Shown piece by piece: positions 1-9,035 of a stretch of DNA of 64,000 nucleotides. The position numbers and the translations under genes are program-made. The DNA is from Flavobacterium ajazii. GTDB lineage: Bacteria > Bacteroidota > Bacteroidia > Flavobacteriales > Flavobacteriaceae. Location of the stretch: the NCBI RefSeq assembly GCF_010614725.1, contig NZ_JAAEHL010000002.1, forward strand, positions 310,001 through 374,000, in the 5' to 3' direction. The notes beneath the pieces were generated by a model, which was given only the letters and a program-made list of their open reading frames with translations, searched no databases and was not told the origin of the DNA. Within the stretch, counting starts at the first letter, position 1; each line of letters begins with the position of its first letter.

Positions 1-937
1 ATTTACTATTTCCGATGATTGAAGCGTACTTAGAGAAACTGCTGCTGTACATTTCATCAATTCTGACAAAACAAACAATATCACTTTTAACTATAAAATA
101 AAAATCCAAAAATGTTTTTAAATGATATTCTTTATTATTGTTATTATTTTCCAAATGATGTGGTACTCCATCAAGAGTTATGTACTCAGTGTTTTCTTTT
201 ATATAATTTAAAAAAGTTTTACTATCAGATAAAACATATTTTATTAGTCCTGGGTATTTATTACTTATTTCTTTAATTTGACCTAATACTTTTTGGATCA
301 AATTATTTTTTCTTGATTCATCTAACTTTATTTTGGTTGTATCTTTAAAATCTCCCATTAATGAAGTGAATCTGGTATGAAAAACAAGTCTCTCTATTTT
401 AGGAAGCTCATCTATCTTTTTTAATAAATAGCTTGATGGTTTGAAAAGTTCCAGATAACTATTTTTCCAAATAGAATTTAACTCTTCCTCATTTTTGCCT
501 TTGCATAACTTCGAGAGGTAATCAACATTCGAATAAATTAATATTTTTTTTGCTTTAGTTTTTTTTATCAATTCTAAAGGATCAGAATTAAAATCATTTA
601 TTAAATAAAATATTTTAGTAGAAAAAGGAGTATATTTAATTTCACTTTTTTTTATCCTCCAGTCTATTTGATTAGGAACTAAAAATGATTCTAACTCAAA
701 CGGATGATTAAACAAAATCTTAAAATCAGAATCAATTAGTTTAGAAGCTTCATAAAAAGAGATTATTCCTTTTAACCTATCAACCAGACCCCCATGTGGG
801 ACATTACCATCAAAACAGACTATAATTTGTCTTTTTTTATATTTGGAAAAAAATGAAATTCTCCTCATATAATAACCAAATAAAATTAAATGCTTTGATT
901 TTCGAGATAGGATACTCTTGATTTTTTTAACTAACAT
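1..937 (-). CDS. NodZ/O-fucosyltransferase-like glycosyltransferase, 3' end cut by window edge
   Basis: An open frame of 312 codons begins with ATG at 937 and runs off the left edge without a stop, so the C-terminus is missing. Residues 48-92 contain a GLVDRLKGI element followed by a FLVPNQIDW element. HTR lies at 187-189, and SSSFSKYASIIG at 298-309. These three elements resemble the GDP-fucose-binding motifs of NodZ/GT23-type and related O-fucosyltransferases, which transfer L-fucose from GDP-fucose; the assignment rests on motif memory only. The start overlaps the end of the upstream glycosyltransferase by 11 bases, which suggests translational coupling. If correct, it is the third fucosyltransferase-like gene in the window. 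The acceptor is unknown. Confidence 0.6.
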   Translation of the reverse strand, partial: MLVKKIKSILSRKSKHLILFGYYMRRISFFSKYKKRQIIVCFDGNVPHGGLVDRLKGIISFYEASKLIDSDFKILFNHPFELESFLVPNQIDWRIKKSEIKYTPFSTKIFYLINDFNSDPLELIKKTKAKKILIYSNVDYLSKLCKGKNEEELNSIWKNSYLELFKPSSYLLKKIDELPKIERLVFHTRFTSLMGDFKDTTKIKLDESRKNNLIQKVLGQIKEISNKYPGLIKYVLSDSKTFLNYIKENTEYITLDGVPHHLENNNNNKEYHLKTFLDFYFIVKSDIVCFVRIDEMYSSSFSKYASIIGNSK

Positions 938-2474
938 TTCTAAAGCTTATTTTATTACTCCATTCTACACTACAATTCCATTTTTTTTGGAACATTTTAT
1001 AGAAAGAATACCATTTTACAAATGGCTTATTTTTGACAGATTTTATAAAATAAATCATTTTGTATCTCCGTATTTGACTAGAAAGAAAATGTTTTCTTTT
1101 TAAATACATAATAGTTGGCGAGGGTTTAGGCTGAATAAGATCATCTTCCCATTGTTTTTTTATAGGAATTCTAAAGCCTCCCATTGGAGCTTTCAAATGA
1201 ATAATTTTTAAATCTGGAAAAAAAAGAATATCGTTACCATTATTTCTTAATTGACAACCAAAGTCAGTGTCCTCACCATATCCAAATTCAAGTGCCATGT
1301 CAAAACGAATCTGGGCTAAAACACTTGATTTAACAAAACTATTCCCGGAACCAAAAATACCTGATTGATGTATTTTAGTAAAATGCTGTATTTCATCAGG
1401 TTTTAAATATACCGTTGTAAGTGCTTTTGAACCATATTTAATAGCTTTCTTGAACACATTTTCAATTAAATTTTCATCAAATCGATTATCATCATCATTT
1501 AAAAATACCCACTCACTACTTATTTCTGCTAAGGCTAAGTTTCTGGCATTACAAGCACCTGATTGATGCGTAAAAATATGCTTGATTGCAAAAGGCCATG
1601 ATTCTGTAGTCAAATAATCCAACTCACTTTCACTTCCTTTTTGAGGGTTTTGTTCTACAATAATTACTTTTTTAGGCAAATGGGTTTGTTGAGCTAAGTC
1701 TTTTAAAACATCATACAAATAGCTTTTTCTTCCAATTGTCGGAATAATAACATCAATTGTTCCTTTATCAACCACCGTCATTGACGATTTTACTTCAATC
1801 TTCTCTAAATCGATTTTCAAATTTTTTCTTTTTTTACAGAAAAGAGAAAAAAGCATAGCTAAAACAGGAAACCTACGTTCATAAACCATCAAATTAAACA
1901 ACAATAGAAATACCCACTGCGTTTTATAATGTTGCTTTACAAACTTAAAAACATCAACTACCGTGGCACTTTTGGGTTCAAAAAGGCCACTAGCTTTAAA
2001 CAATTTAGGTTCAGAATAACATAAGAGTCCTGAAAGCATAAATGTTTTAGCCAAAGAATTTAAATAATAATCAAAATCCTTATCAAATGGAACAGAATTT
2101 TTGATGTGAATTAAAACAGAAGCATGAATCATTCCTCCAACACTGCTCATTTTCCAAGTTGGATAACATACTTTTTTATTTACATTTAAAAATACAGACT
2201 CATCGACATAACCAAGCACATCTCCAAAATAATCTGAATCACAAACGGTATAGGATAACATTAATCGATCATGATGAAAAAGTGCATTTAATTCGTCTAA
2301 ATTCAGAGCATCTTTGCAGGCACTATGACACCAAACCAGTTTTTCACTTTTAAATTCATGAGCCAGAATTGACAAAACTTCTGCAATAGTAAGTTTCGTT
2401 TCAAAAGCAAGTAATTCTCCTGCTTCCGTTTCAACTTTTAAAACCTTACTACTATTATGATAAACAAAAATCAA
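927..2474 (-). CDS. GT2 family glycosyltransferase with long N-terminal extension
   Basis: A 515-residue protein. The C-terminal half (about 239-420) is a GT-A fold typical of family 2: it opens with DVIIPTIGRK, has a CNARNLAL element near 308-315, and a metal-binding LNDDDN motif at 325-330. The first 235 residues match no domain I recognise; they could bind acceptor or partner proteins, since GT2 enzymes of Bacteroidota often carry such extensions. It presumably adds one sugar to the growing repeat unit at the cytoplasmic face. The gene starts 3 bases after the GT4 gene upstream and overlaps the next gene by 11 bases, so it belongs to the same operon. Donor and linkage cannot be read from sequence. 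Confidence 0.85.
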   Translation of the reverse strand: MIFVYHNSSKVLKVETEAGELLAFETKLTIAEVLSILAHEFKSEKLVWCHSACKDALNLDELNALFHHDRLMLSYTVCDSDYFGDVLGYVDESVFLNVNKKVCYPTWKMSSVGGMIHASVLIHIKNSVPFDKDFDYYLNSLAKTFMLSGLLCYSEPKLFKASGLFEPKSATVVDVFKFVKQHYKTQWVFLLLFNLMVYERRFPVLAMLFSLFCKKRKNLKIDLEKIEVKSSMTVVDKGTIDVIIPTIGRKSYLYDVLKDLAQQTHLPKKVIIVEQNPQKGSESELDYLTTESWPFAIKHIFTHQSGACNARNLALAEISSEWVFLNDDDNRFDENLIENVFKKAIKYGSKALTTVYLKPDEIQHFTKIHQSGIFGSGNSFVKSSVLAQIRFDMALEFGYGEDTDFGCQLRNNGNDILFFPDLKIIHLKAPMGGFRIPIKKQWEDDLIQPKPSPTIMYLKRKHFLSSQIRRYKMIYFIKSVKNKPFVKWYSFYKMFQKKWNCSVEWSNKISFRNVS

Positions 2475-2477
2475 ATT

Positions 2478-3623
2478 TTATTTTTTTATTGATTTATAAA
2501 AAGCCAGACTTTGTTGTACGACTACTGAAAGACTGAATTTTTGAATTACTTTTTCTCTGGCAGAAATTCCAAATTGATTACGCAATTCAATATCAGAAAG
2601 TAATGCATTAATTTTAGAAGCGTATTTCAAATGATTCTTAGGATTTACCAAAAAACCATTGACACTGTTATCAATCACAGCTGTTGCCCAACCAATATTT
2701 GAAGCCACAACTGGTTTTTGCATCGCCATCGCTTCTATCCAGGAAACAGGTAAAGCCTCTGCAAAAGAAGGAAAAATACAAACTGCTGACTCTGCAATAT
2801 ATTTTTGAATTTCATTATACGACACAATTCCTAAATAACTCACATTAGGTAAAGCTTCTTCAGAAAACAACAATTGCATTATTTCCCACGTAGAAGCTGA
2901 CCCCGAAATAATATCCTGAACATCTTTGCCTACTAAAATTAATTTTACGTTTGAATTGAGTTTTATCAGTTCATTAAAAATCAGCGGCAATTCTAACAAA
3001 CCTTTTTTCCGAATTAAACTGCCAAAATACAAAACTGTATTCGGCACACTTTGTATTTCATGATCTAGTTTAAAAGAATTTATATCAATCGAATTAGGAA
3101 TAACTATAAATTGCTTTTTTAAACCAAAAACTTCATTGGTTTTATCAGCTGTAAATTGGCTAACAGACAATAAACCATCAGCATTTTGCAACGCTCTTTT
3201 TTCATAAAATTTATTGATCCACTTCACAGGACGATTATCCAAATGACAAAAATAGGCATCCGATCCGTGTAGTTTTATCACAACCGGACATTTTTTCGGT
3301 TGAATAAATGACGTAATTCCTGTCCAATCGGGTGCCTCAACGAGATCAATTTCTTTATTCTGATATAAATTGTTTATTATTTTTTCAATCTTTTTACAGG
3401 TCAAATACCAAGACAGCCCTTTTACTTTCACGTTCTGAATTTGTTGAATACAAATTCCGTCATCATTAAAAATAGCATCCTCTTTTTGACCATAAACCAA
3501 CACACGAACCTGACAGTCTTCCTGTAAAAGCCCTTTAGCCAAATTTTTTATGCTGGTACCAATTCCACCTGAATTACCTGTTCTTGTATGTGGGTACTCA
3601 GGAGTTAGAAATGCTATTTTCAT
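2478..3623 (-). CDS. GT4 family (GT-B fold) glycosyltransferase
   Basis: A 381-residue retaining glycosyltransferase of group 1. The N-terminal domain starts with KIAFLTPEYP and the glycine-rich SGGIGTS loop (18-24). The nucleotide-sugar domain begins with YFGSLIRKKG (199-208) and contains the E-x7-E signature in FAEALPVSWIEAM (E289 and E297), which binds the donor sugar phosphate. Length is normal for the family. The ATG overlaps the stop of the acyltransferase upstream as ATGA (4 bases), so the two are translationally coupled. It probably builds one linkage of the repeat unit. The donor is not predictable. Confidence 0.9.
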   Translation of the reverse strand: MKIAFLTPEYPHTRTGNSGGIGTSIKNLAKGLLQEDCQVRVLVYGQKEDAIFNDDGICIQQIQNVKVKGLSWYLTCKKIEKIINNLYQNKEIDLVEAPDWTGITSFIQPKKCPVVIKLHGSDAYFCHLDNRPVKWINKFYEKRALQNADGLLSVSQFTADKTNEVFGLKKQFIVIPNSIDINSFKLDHEIQSVPNTVLYFGSLIRKKGLLELPLIFNELIKLNSNVKLILVGKDVQDIISGSASTWEIMQLLFSEEALPNVSYLGIVSYNEIQKYIAESAVCIFPSFAEALPVSWIEAMAMQKPVVASNIGWATAVIDNSVNGFLVNPKNHLKYASKINALLSDIELRNQFGISAREKVIQKFSLSVVVQQSLAFYKSIKK

Positions 3624-4744
3624 ATTAAATTATTTCCTTTCTGATTGAACTTAAATTCTCTTTTTCTAATTATTTTTTTTCCTAAGTTCTGAAAAGGAAT
3701 CTCTATTGTATAATATGTTATTGTTGATATTATACTTGAAACAATTAATGTCAGTAATAATCGAAATAAAAAATTAATTAAATATAAATTACTAAAATCA
3801 ATTAAATCAAACTTTGCTAACCAAGAAATAACAATAAAATGAATGATATACATACTAAAACTAATTCTTCCAACATATTGAATAACAGCATTAGAAAGAA
3901 ATTTTAATTTTTCTTTACTTAATAGAACCCCAAAAATTAAAAACAGAATTCCAAAAAGAATATGATTTAGATATAAGAAATCTATTTTTATTCCTACCTG
4001 AATGAATAGTAAAATAAAAAACAGAATCAAAACTTTAGTATTTATTTGTTTTAAACTAGTCTTATCTTCAATAAAAAAATACATCATAATACCCAATGCA
4101 AAAATTGGCAATTGGCAAGGGAAATAATAAAAAAGAAATTCTCTCCACAAATAGGTCTCCGGAATAACTTCAAAACTATGAAAAAACACCTGCAATATTA
4201 ATTTAATTAATAACGTGAAATTCAAAAAAATAAAAGCCTCATTTATATTTCTTATTTTTCTAAACAAAAAAGGAGATGTGACATAAAAAAACATCTCAAC
4301 AGATATAGACCACCCACCTGGTATAAAACTATTTATCCAATAAGGACTAATCCCATGTAGAAAAAAGACATTTGATAATAAATTACTCTTTGAAATGTAC
4401 AACTGACTACCAAACCAATAGGGGAGATCATAAGTTATTCTAAAAAAATAATATATAATTCCTAAATAATAAATAGGTGCAATCCTAAAAAACCTTCTAA
4501 TAAAAAAATTCTGTACTGGTCTCTTTTCTAAATTTTCTCTTCCTTTATAAGATCTAAATAATGTAAAAGCACTTGCTATGAAAAAAAGCTGTACCCCTCT
4601 TGCTCCTAAGCTAAAGAAGGCAGAAAACAAATAAGAGCCTTTTACAGCTCCCAATTGAGCTGAATGGCAAGATATTACCATTAAAATTGCTATACCTCTA
4701 ATTGTATCAATATAGTGCAGTTTTTGTAATTTGACTACATTCAT
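3620..4744 (-). CDS. OafA-type membrane acyltransferase (acyltransferase family 3)
   Basis: A 374-residue integral membrane protein with about ten hydrophobic segments. The family 3 N-terminal signature is present: YIDTIRGIAILMVISCHS at 11-28 with the conserved histidine at 27, followed by an FFIASAFTLFRSY stretch and an RRFFRIAP motif. Members transfer acetyl or other acyl groups to sugars of surface glycans at the inner membrane. It is the first of three such genes in the window (others at 9028 and 11524) and lies beside an MBOAT/SGNH acylation set. It overlaps the SGNH gene upstream by one base and the GT4 gene downstream by four. The acyl donor and target sugar are unknown. Confidence 0.9.
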   Translation of the reverse strand: MNVVKLQKLHYIDTIRGIAILMVISCHSAQLGAVKGSYLFSAFFSLGARGVQLFFIASAFTLFRSYKGRENLEKRPVQNFFIRRFFRIAPIYYLGIIYYFFRITYDLPYWFGSQLYISKSNLLSNVFFLHGISPYWINSFIPGGWSISVEMFFYVTSPFLFRKIRNINEAFIFLNFTLLIKLILQVFFHSFEVIPETYLWREFLFYYFPCQLPIFALGIMMYFFIEDKTSLKQINTKVLILFFILLFIQVGIKIDFLYLNHILFGILFLIFGVLLSKEKLKFLSNAVIQYVGRISFSMYIIHFIVISWLAKFDLIDFSNLYLINFLFRLLLTLIVSSIISTITYYTIEIPFQNLGKKIIRKREFKFNQKGNNLI

Positions 4745-5616
4745 TATTTAGAGAAAAAATCAGTAATAATTCGTTGCGTAAAAATTCTCGCCCCCTCATC
4801 GTTCATGTGTCCACAAGAAGAAAAATACTTATCTTCTACAACCACATTTTCATAATTGTAAATTTCCGGATAGATTTTTTTTACTTTATCAAAATAATCC
4901 ATGCCCTTTACATTTTCGCACATTGGAGTCATCACTGCAATTAAATTGATATTTCTTTTTTTACAAATTTCTTTTATTTCTTCATAATATTTATTCCTAA
5001 TTGGTTCGGTTTTTAGATTTTCACCACTAATCTCAGAATTATTAGGTAATCCATGATATCCCCCGTTATCTAATTCATTACCTCTTTTATTCAAAAAATT
5101 CATAACAACTTCTCGAAAACCAATTTTAGTATCATATTTCATATATTTATAAAAAGGCACATTATATAAAAGATTAAAATCTGACAAACACTCTAAATGC
5201 CTTTTTACAGAATCTGATCTATGCAAGTATGGTAAAAATTTCAAGTAGATCGCCTCTGATTTTTTGTCTGTCCTTAATGTTACATCTACATCTATGATTA
5301 CATTTTTAATTGTATTTTTTTTCTCAAGCAATAGTTTTAAAACTAAATCTGATTCAAATAGTTTTGCTCCTTGCATACCAAAATTAAAAGCAACCATTTT
5401 TTTATCTGTAAACATTTTAGTAACAAGATGATTATCTGCACGTGAAGAACCTAAAATTACAACATCGTATGCTTTTGGTTTCTCATTATAGGCATAGCCG
5501 ACTTTACTTCTATAATTTGATTCTTTAAAAGATACTGTATAAATATAATCTAAACCATAAGCTAACATCACTATAAGAAACATTAGTGACAGAAGATATT
5601 TTATGAAGTTCTTCAT
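4744..5616 (-). CDS. SGNH-like acyl-transfer partner of MBOAT, tandem copy 2
   Basis: A 290-residue protein with one N-terminal membrane anchor (about 5-26) and a presumably periplasmic domain. A GSSR block at 56-59 resembles the GDS nucleophile block of SGNH enzymes (AlgJ, DltD and PatB types). A C-terminal SCGHMNDEGA element carries the expected histidine at 270, but the aspartate normally three residues before it is serine. It is closely related to the gene at 5613-6494; the last 28 residues are nearly identical, so the two arose by tandem duplication. It lies directly downstream of the MBOAT gene, with which it probably acts to O-acylate a glycan. Overlaps of four bases upstream and one downstream indicate one operon. 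Confidence 0.75.
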   Translation of the reverse strand: MKNFIKYLLSLMFLIVMLAYGLDYIYTVSFKESNYRSKVGYAYNEKPKAYDVVILGSSRADNHLVTKMFTDKKMVAFNFGMQGAKLFESDLVLKLLLEKKNTIKNVIIDVDVTLRTDKKSEAIYLKFLPYLHRSDSVKRHLECLSDFNLLYNVPFYKYMKYDTKIGFREVVMNFLNKRGNELDNGGYHGLPNNSEISGENLKTEPIRNKYYEEIKEICKKRNINLIAVMTPMCENVKGMDYFDKVKKIYPEIYNYENVVVEDKYFSSCGHMNDEGARIFTQRIITDFFSK

Positions 5617-6494
5617 TTATTAAAGAAGTCTTTTAATATTCTTGCTGTAAAAATTCGCGCTCCCTCATCATTCATGTGCCCACAAGACGAAAAATATTTA
5701 TTTTCAAGAACAACATTTTCATAATTGTGAATTTCCGGATAAACTTTCTTAACCTTATCAAAATAATTCATTCCAACAACGCTTTCACACATAGGTGTCA
5801 TGACGGCTATAAAATTGATTTGATTGGCTTTACAGATATTTTTAATCTCTTCATAATATTTGTTGTGGGGTAAAGGATTAAGATTGACAATATTGTTTTT
5901 CATATTACCCTTTTTATGTTTCAACAATGGATAATATCCCTGATTATCTAATAAATTTGTTTTTTCTCCTTTTACCGTTTTATAAACTTCTCTAAAACCA
6001 ATTTTACTATCGTATTTAATAAATCTGTAAAACGGAATATAATACAACTCATTAAAATCAGACTCTTTAGAAAAATGATTTTTAATAACTTCTGAATTAT
6101 GTATGTAAGGCAGAAATTTTGCTGAAATTCCTTCTGCCTGATGGTCGTTCGATAAATTCAAATCGGCTTCCAGAATTATATTTTTGATTGCATATTTCCT
6201 TTCGATCATTAATTTCAATAATAAATCAGCTTCAAATAAATGGCCTCCGCTCATACCGTAATTAAAAGTCTTTAGACCTTTCTCCTCAAACATTGATGCC
6301 ACAAAATGATTATTAGCTCTTGAAGATCCCAGAATAACAACATCGTATTTTTGAGCATCTGAATTAAAAACAGTTTCTATTTTTCCTCTGTTTTTAGATT
6401 GTCGAAAAACAGAAGTATAAAGTCCGTCTAAAGCAATTGCCAGCAAGACTGTAACGAAGAAAATTTGGGTTATATAAATTAAAAAACGTTTCAT
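5613..6494 (-). CDS. SGNH-like acyl-transfer partner of MBOAT, tandem copy 1
   Basis: A 293-residue paralogue of the next gene, with the same layout: N-terminal anchor (about 5-25), GSSRANNH at 56-63, and a C-terminal SCGHMNDEGA element with histidine 273. As in its twin, serine replaces the aspartate of the usual D-x-x-H dyad. The middle (about 130-220) differs most between the copies, while the VMTPMCE region and the C-terminus are almost the same, suggesting that both keep one core function but may recognise different acceptors. Its start overlaps the MBOAT stop by one base, as in alginate-acetylation and DltB/DltD operons, where an SGNH protein completes the acyl transfer outside the membrane. 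Confidence 0.75.
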   Translation of the reverse strand: MKRFLIYITQIFFVTVLLAIALDGLYTSVFRQSKNRGKIETVFNSDAQKYDVVILGSSRANNHFVASMFEEKGLKTFNYGMSGGHLFEADLLLKLMIERKYAIKNIILEADLNLSNDHQAEGISAKFLPYIHNSEVIKNHFSKESDFNELYYIPFYRFIKYDSKIGFREVYKTVKGEKTNLLDNQGYYPLLKHKKGNMKNNIVNLNPLPHNKYYEEIKNICKANQINFIAVMTPMCESVVGMNYFDKVKKVYPEIHNYENVVLENKYFSSCGHMNDEGARIFTARILKDFFNK

Positions 6495-7927
6495 TAAAAC
6501 TGAAAATAAATAAATTCTTTATAATCCGAAAAAGTTCCAAAAGCCATAATGGCAGCAATTGCCAAAGCCAGTTTTAGCATGCTTCTTTTTCCTGACAATG
6601 GTTCTGTCTTGGTTCGGTTAAACCATTCAACCAAAACAAATATTCCAATCAGTAAAACTAATTCATAACTGTAGCGTTCGTTATCTAAAAACTGAAAGCT
6701 GAAATCTTTATTGGTAATGATACGTTTTAAATACGAAAAAGCATCGGTAATAGTTCTTGCTCTAAAAAATACCCAGGCAACGCAGGTCAATAAAAAAGTA
6801 TAAAGAATGCTTAAAAGTACTTTTACCGAATCGAAGTTCCATTTTAAAACAATGAAGTCCATATTATTTCGGTTACTGTTGGATAATAATAATGGTAAAA
6901 AATAAACTGCATTAAGGAATCCCCAAAAAACATATGTCCAATTGGAGCCATGCCAAAAACCACTCACTAAGAAAATGATGAAGGTATTTCTAATTTTCAT
7001 CCAAAGCCCGCCTTTGCTTCCCCCAAGAGGAATATATAAATAATCACGAAACCAGGACGACAGTGAAATATGCCAACGACGCCAAAATTCGGCTATGTCT
7101 CTGGAGAAATATGGATAATTGAAATTACGTAACAATTCTAATCCGAATAGTTTTGACATTCCCAATGCCATATCCGAGTAACCCGAAAAATCACCGTAAA
7201 TCTGAAAAGCAAAGTAAACGGCTCCCAAAACCAGTGATAACGAGTTCATGCCTTGATAATGATCAAAAATAGCATTGGCATAAGTCGCACAACCATCGGC
7301 AATAACCACTTTTTTTACCAAACCCCAAATAAATTGGTAAATTCCGGCTTTTGCCTGTTGGTAATCAAAACTTCGTTTTTCTTTTAATTCTGGCAATAAG
7401 TGAGTTGCCCTTTCAATTGGTCCGGCTACCAAAAGCGGAAAATAACTCACAAAGAGTGAATAATCTACAAAATTGTATTCTGCTTTAATTCGTTTGTAAT
7501 AAATATCAATTACGTATGATAAACCATGAAAAGTATAAAACGAAATTCCGACAGGCAACACTATGTCTAACAAAAACGGACTGACTTTAAAACCAAATCC
7601 TGTAAGCAATTCAGCAAAAGATGAAGCAAAGAAATTGTAATATTTAAAAACTCCTAAAAAGCCTAAATTGACCGAAACACTTAGCCAAAACCAAAATTTT
7701 CTGGATTTATTAGATTCGGATTTTTCGATTTGAATTCCGGTATAATAATCTAAAAAGGTTGAAAAAACGAGCAGAAACAAAAAACGCCAATCCCAACAAG
7801 AGTAAAAGTAATAACTTGCTACAATGAGCAAAGCGTTTTGAGCCGTTTTGGTTTTGTTAAATACAAACCAATACAATATAAAAACAATGGGTAAAAAAAG
7901 AGCAAACGCCCAGGAATTGAAAAACAT
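6494..7927 (-). CDS. MBOAT family O-acyltransferase (AlgI/DltB/PatA type)
   Basis: A 477-residue polytopic membrane protein of the membrane-bound O-acyltransferase family. It carries the WRRWHISLSSWFRDY block (282-296) leading to YIPLGGSKGG, and the SGFWHG motif (322-327) with the presumed catalytic histidine 326. These enzymes move an acyl group from a cytoplasmic donor across the membrane to an extracytoplasmic partner, which acylates the glycan. The partners here are probably the two SGNH proteins encoded immediately downstream. The gene follows a GT4 gene with a 31-base gap and overlaps the first SGNH gene by one base. Length and topology are normal. Acetylation is the most likely chemistry, by analogy with alginate and peptidoglycan systems. 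Confidence 0.93.
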   Translation of the reverse strand: MFFNSWAFALFLPIVFILYWFVFNKTKTAQNALLIVASYYFYSCWDWRFLFLLVFSTFLDYYTGIQIEKSESNKSRKFWFWLSVSVNLGFLGVFKYYNFFASSFAELLTGFGFKVSPFLLDIVLPVGISFYTFHGLSYVIDIYYKRIKAEYNFVDYSLFVSYFPLLVAGPIERATHLLPELKEKRSFDYQQAKAGIYQFIWGLVKKVVIADGCATYANAIFDHYQGMNSLSLVLGAVYFAFQIYGDFSGYSDMALGMSKLFGLELLRNFNYPYFSRDIAEFWRRWHISLSSWFRDYLYIPLGGSKGGLWMKIRNTFIIFLVSGFWHGSNWTYVFWGFLNAVYFLPLLLSNSNRNNMDFIVLKWNFDSVKVLLSILYTFLLTCVAWVFFRARTITDAFSYLKRIITNKDFSFQFLDNERYSYELVLLIGIFVLVEWFNRTKTEPLSGKRSMLKLALAIAAIMAFGTFSDYKEFIYFQF

Positions 7928-7958
7928 GTATCCTTTTTTGAAATTTTAACTTTAATAA

Positions 7959-9035
7959 TCAATGCTTTGTAAGCAGTTTAAAATGATTTTTTACCATTTT
8001 TTGCAAAGAAAAGGAATTGGCAATTAATTCTCTCGTATTGATTGATATCTTTTTATGTCCGAGATGAATATCTTCGAGAATTTTAGCCAAATTGGTGATA
8101 TTTTTGGCTTTAAAAATGTATCCGTTTTGACCATCACTGACAACTTCTTCGTTTCCTCCAACATTTGTTGTAATTACCGGAACATTGGCCGCCAAACTCT
8201 CTAAAATCGAAAGACTGAAACATTCCATGTGCGTTGGCTGTAATAAATAATCGTATTGACAGAAGATTTCATTAAGGTTTGGTTTACTTCCCATAAAAGC
8301 AAAACAACTTTCCAGTTTAAAACACTGAATCATTTCCAGAAGCTCCTTTTTATAAGGTCCCTCTCCATAAATATCAATTTTTATTTCGTTTTTTATTTCT
8401 GAATCAAGCAAATTAACAGCCGTAATCAAATCCTGAATTCCTTTGGACTCTCTAAGATGTGATGCTACCAGAAAAGTTGGTTTTGCAATATTTCTTTTTT
8501 GTCGAACCAAAATTGTATCAATGATAACACCGTTATAAATCGTTTGTACTTTCGGTTTTAAATGTGAGCCGAAATCTTTTAAAATCTCTTTTACAGTATA
8601 ATTGGAAACCCCTACAAAAACATCGATATATTTTGAGAACAGAAGTCCTTTCAGTTTTTTTTGTATTTTCTTTTTGAAAGGATAACCATTTAAAGGTCTC
8701 GGATTATGGTCGATTACAATTATTTTAGCAGTAACTCTTTTTTTTGTTTCAGCAAAAAAAGGTGTGCATAACTCTACAAAATGGGTTATAATATGGGTGT
8801 AATCTGAATTGTTATTTTTTATAAAATGAAGAAAATAATTCTCAACCGAAATATTTTCTTCAGAATATATAGTCAAATCGGCATAACCTCCTTGCTTTGA
8901 TTCATTAGGAAAAAACCAATCTACAGCGATATTATTTTCTTTGCATTTTTTGTCAAAATCCCAGAAAAAATAATCCATTCCACCTACTCGTTCAGGTAAT
9001 AATTGGTAATTGCAAAGTACTGCGATTCTACTCAT
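7959..9035 (-). CDS. GT4 family glycosyltransferase
   Basis: A 358-residue GT-B enzyme. The N-terminal domain begins with RIAVLCNYQLLPERVGGMD. The donor domain begins with FLVASHLRESKGIQDLI (188-204) and holds the E-x7-E motif in MECFSLSILESLA (E271, E279), followed by the NVGGNEEVV loop typical of GT4. Its start overlaps the acyltransferase gene upstream by eight bases. It likely adds one residue to the repeat unit at the cytoplasmic side of the membrane. Donor and acceptor cannot be assigned. Confidence 0.9.
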   Translation of the reverse strand: MSRIAVLCNYQLLPERVGGMDYFFWDFDKKCKENNIAVDWFFPNESKQGGYADLTIYSEENISVENYFLHFIKNNNSDYTHIITHFVELCTPFFAETKKRVTAKIIVIDHNPRPLNGYPFKKKIQKKLKGLLFSKYIDVFVGVSNYTVKEILKDFGSHLKPKVQTIYNGVIIDTILVRQKRNIAKPTFLVASHLRESKGIQDLITAVNLLDSEIKNEIKIDIYGEGPYKKELLEMIQCFKLESCFAFMGSKPNLNEIFCQYDYLLQPTHMECFSLSILESLAANVPVITTNVGGNEEVVSDGQNGYIFKAKNITNLAKILEDIHLGHKKISINTRELIANSFSLQKMVKNHFKLLTKH

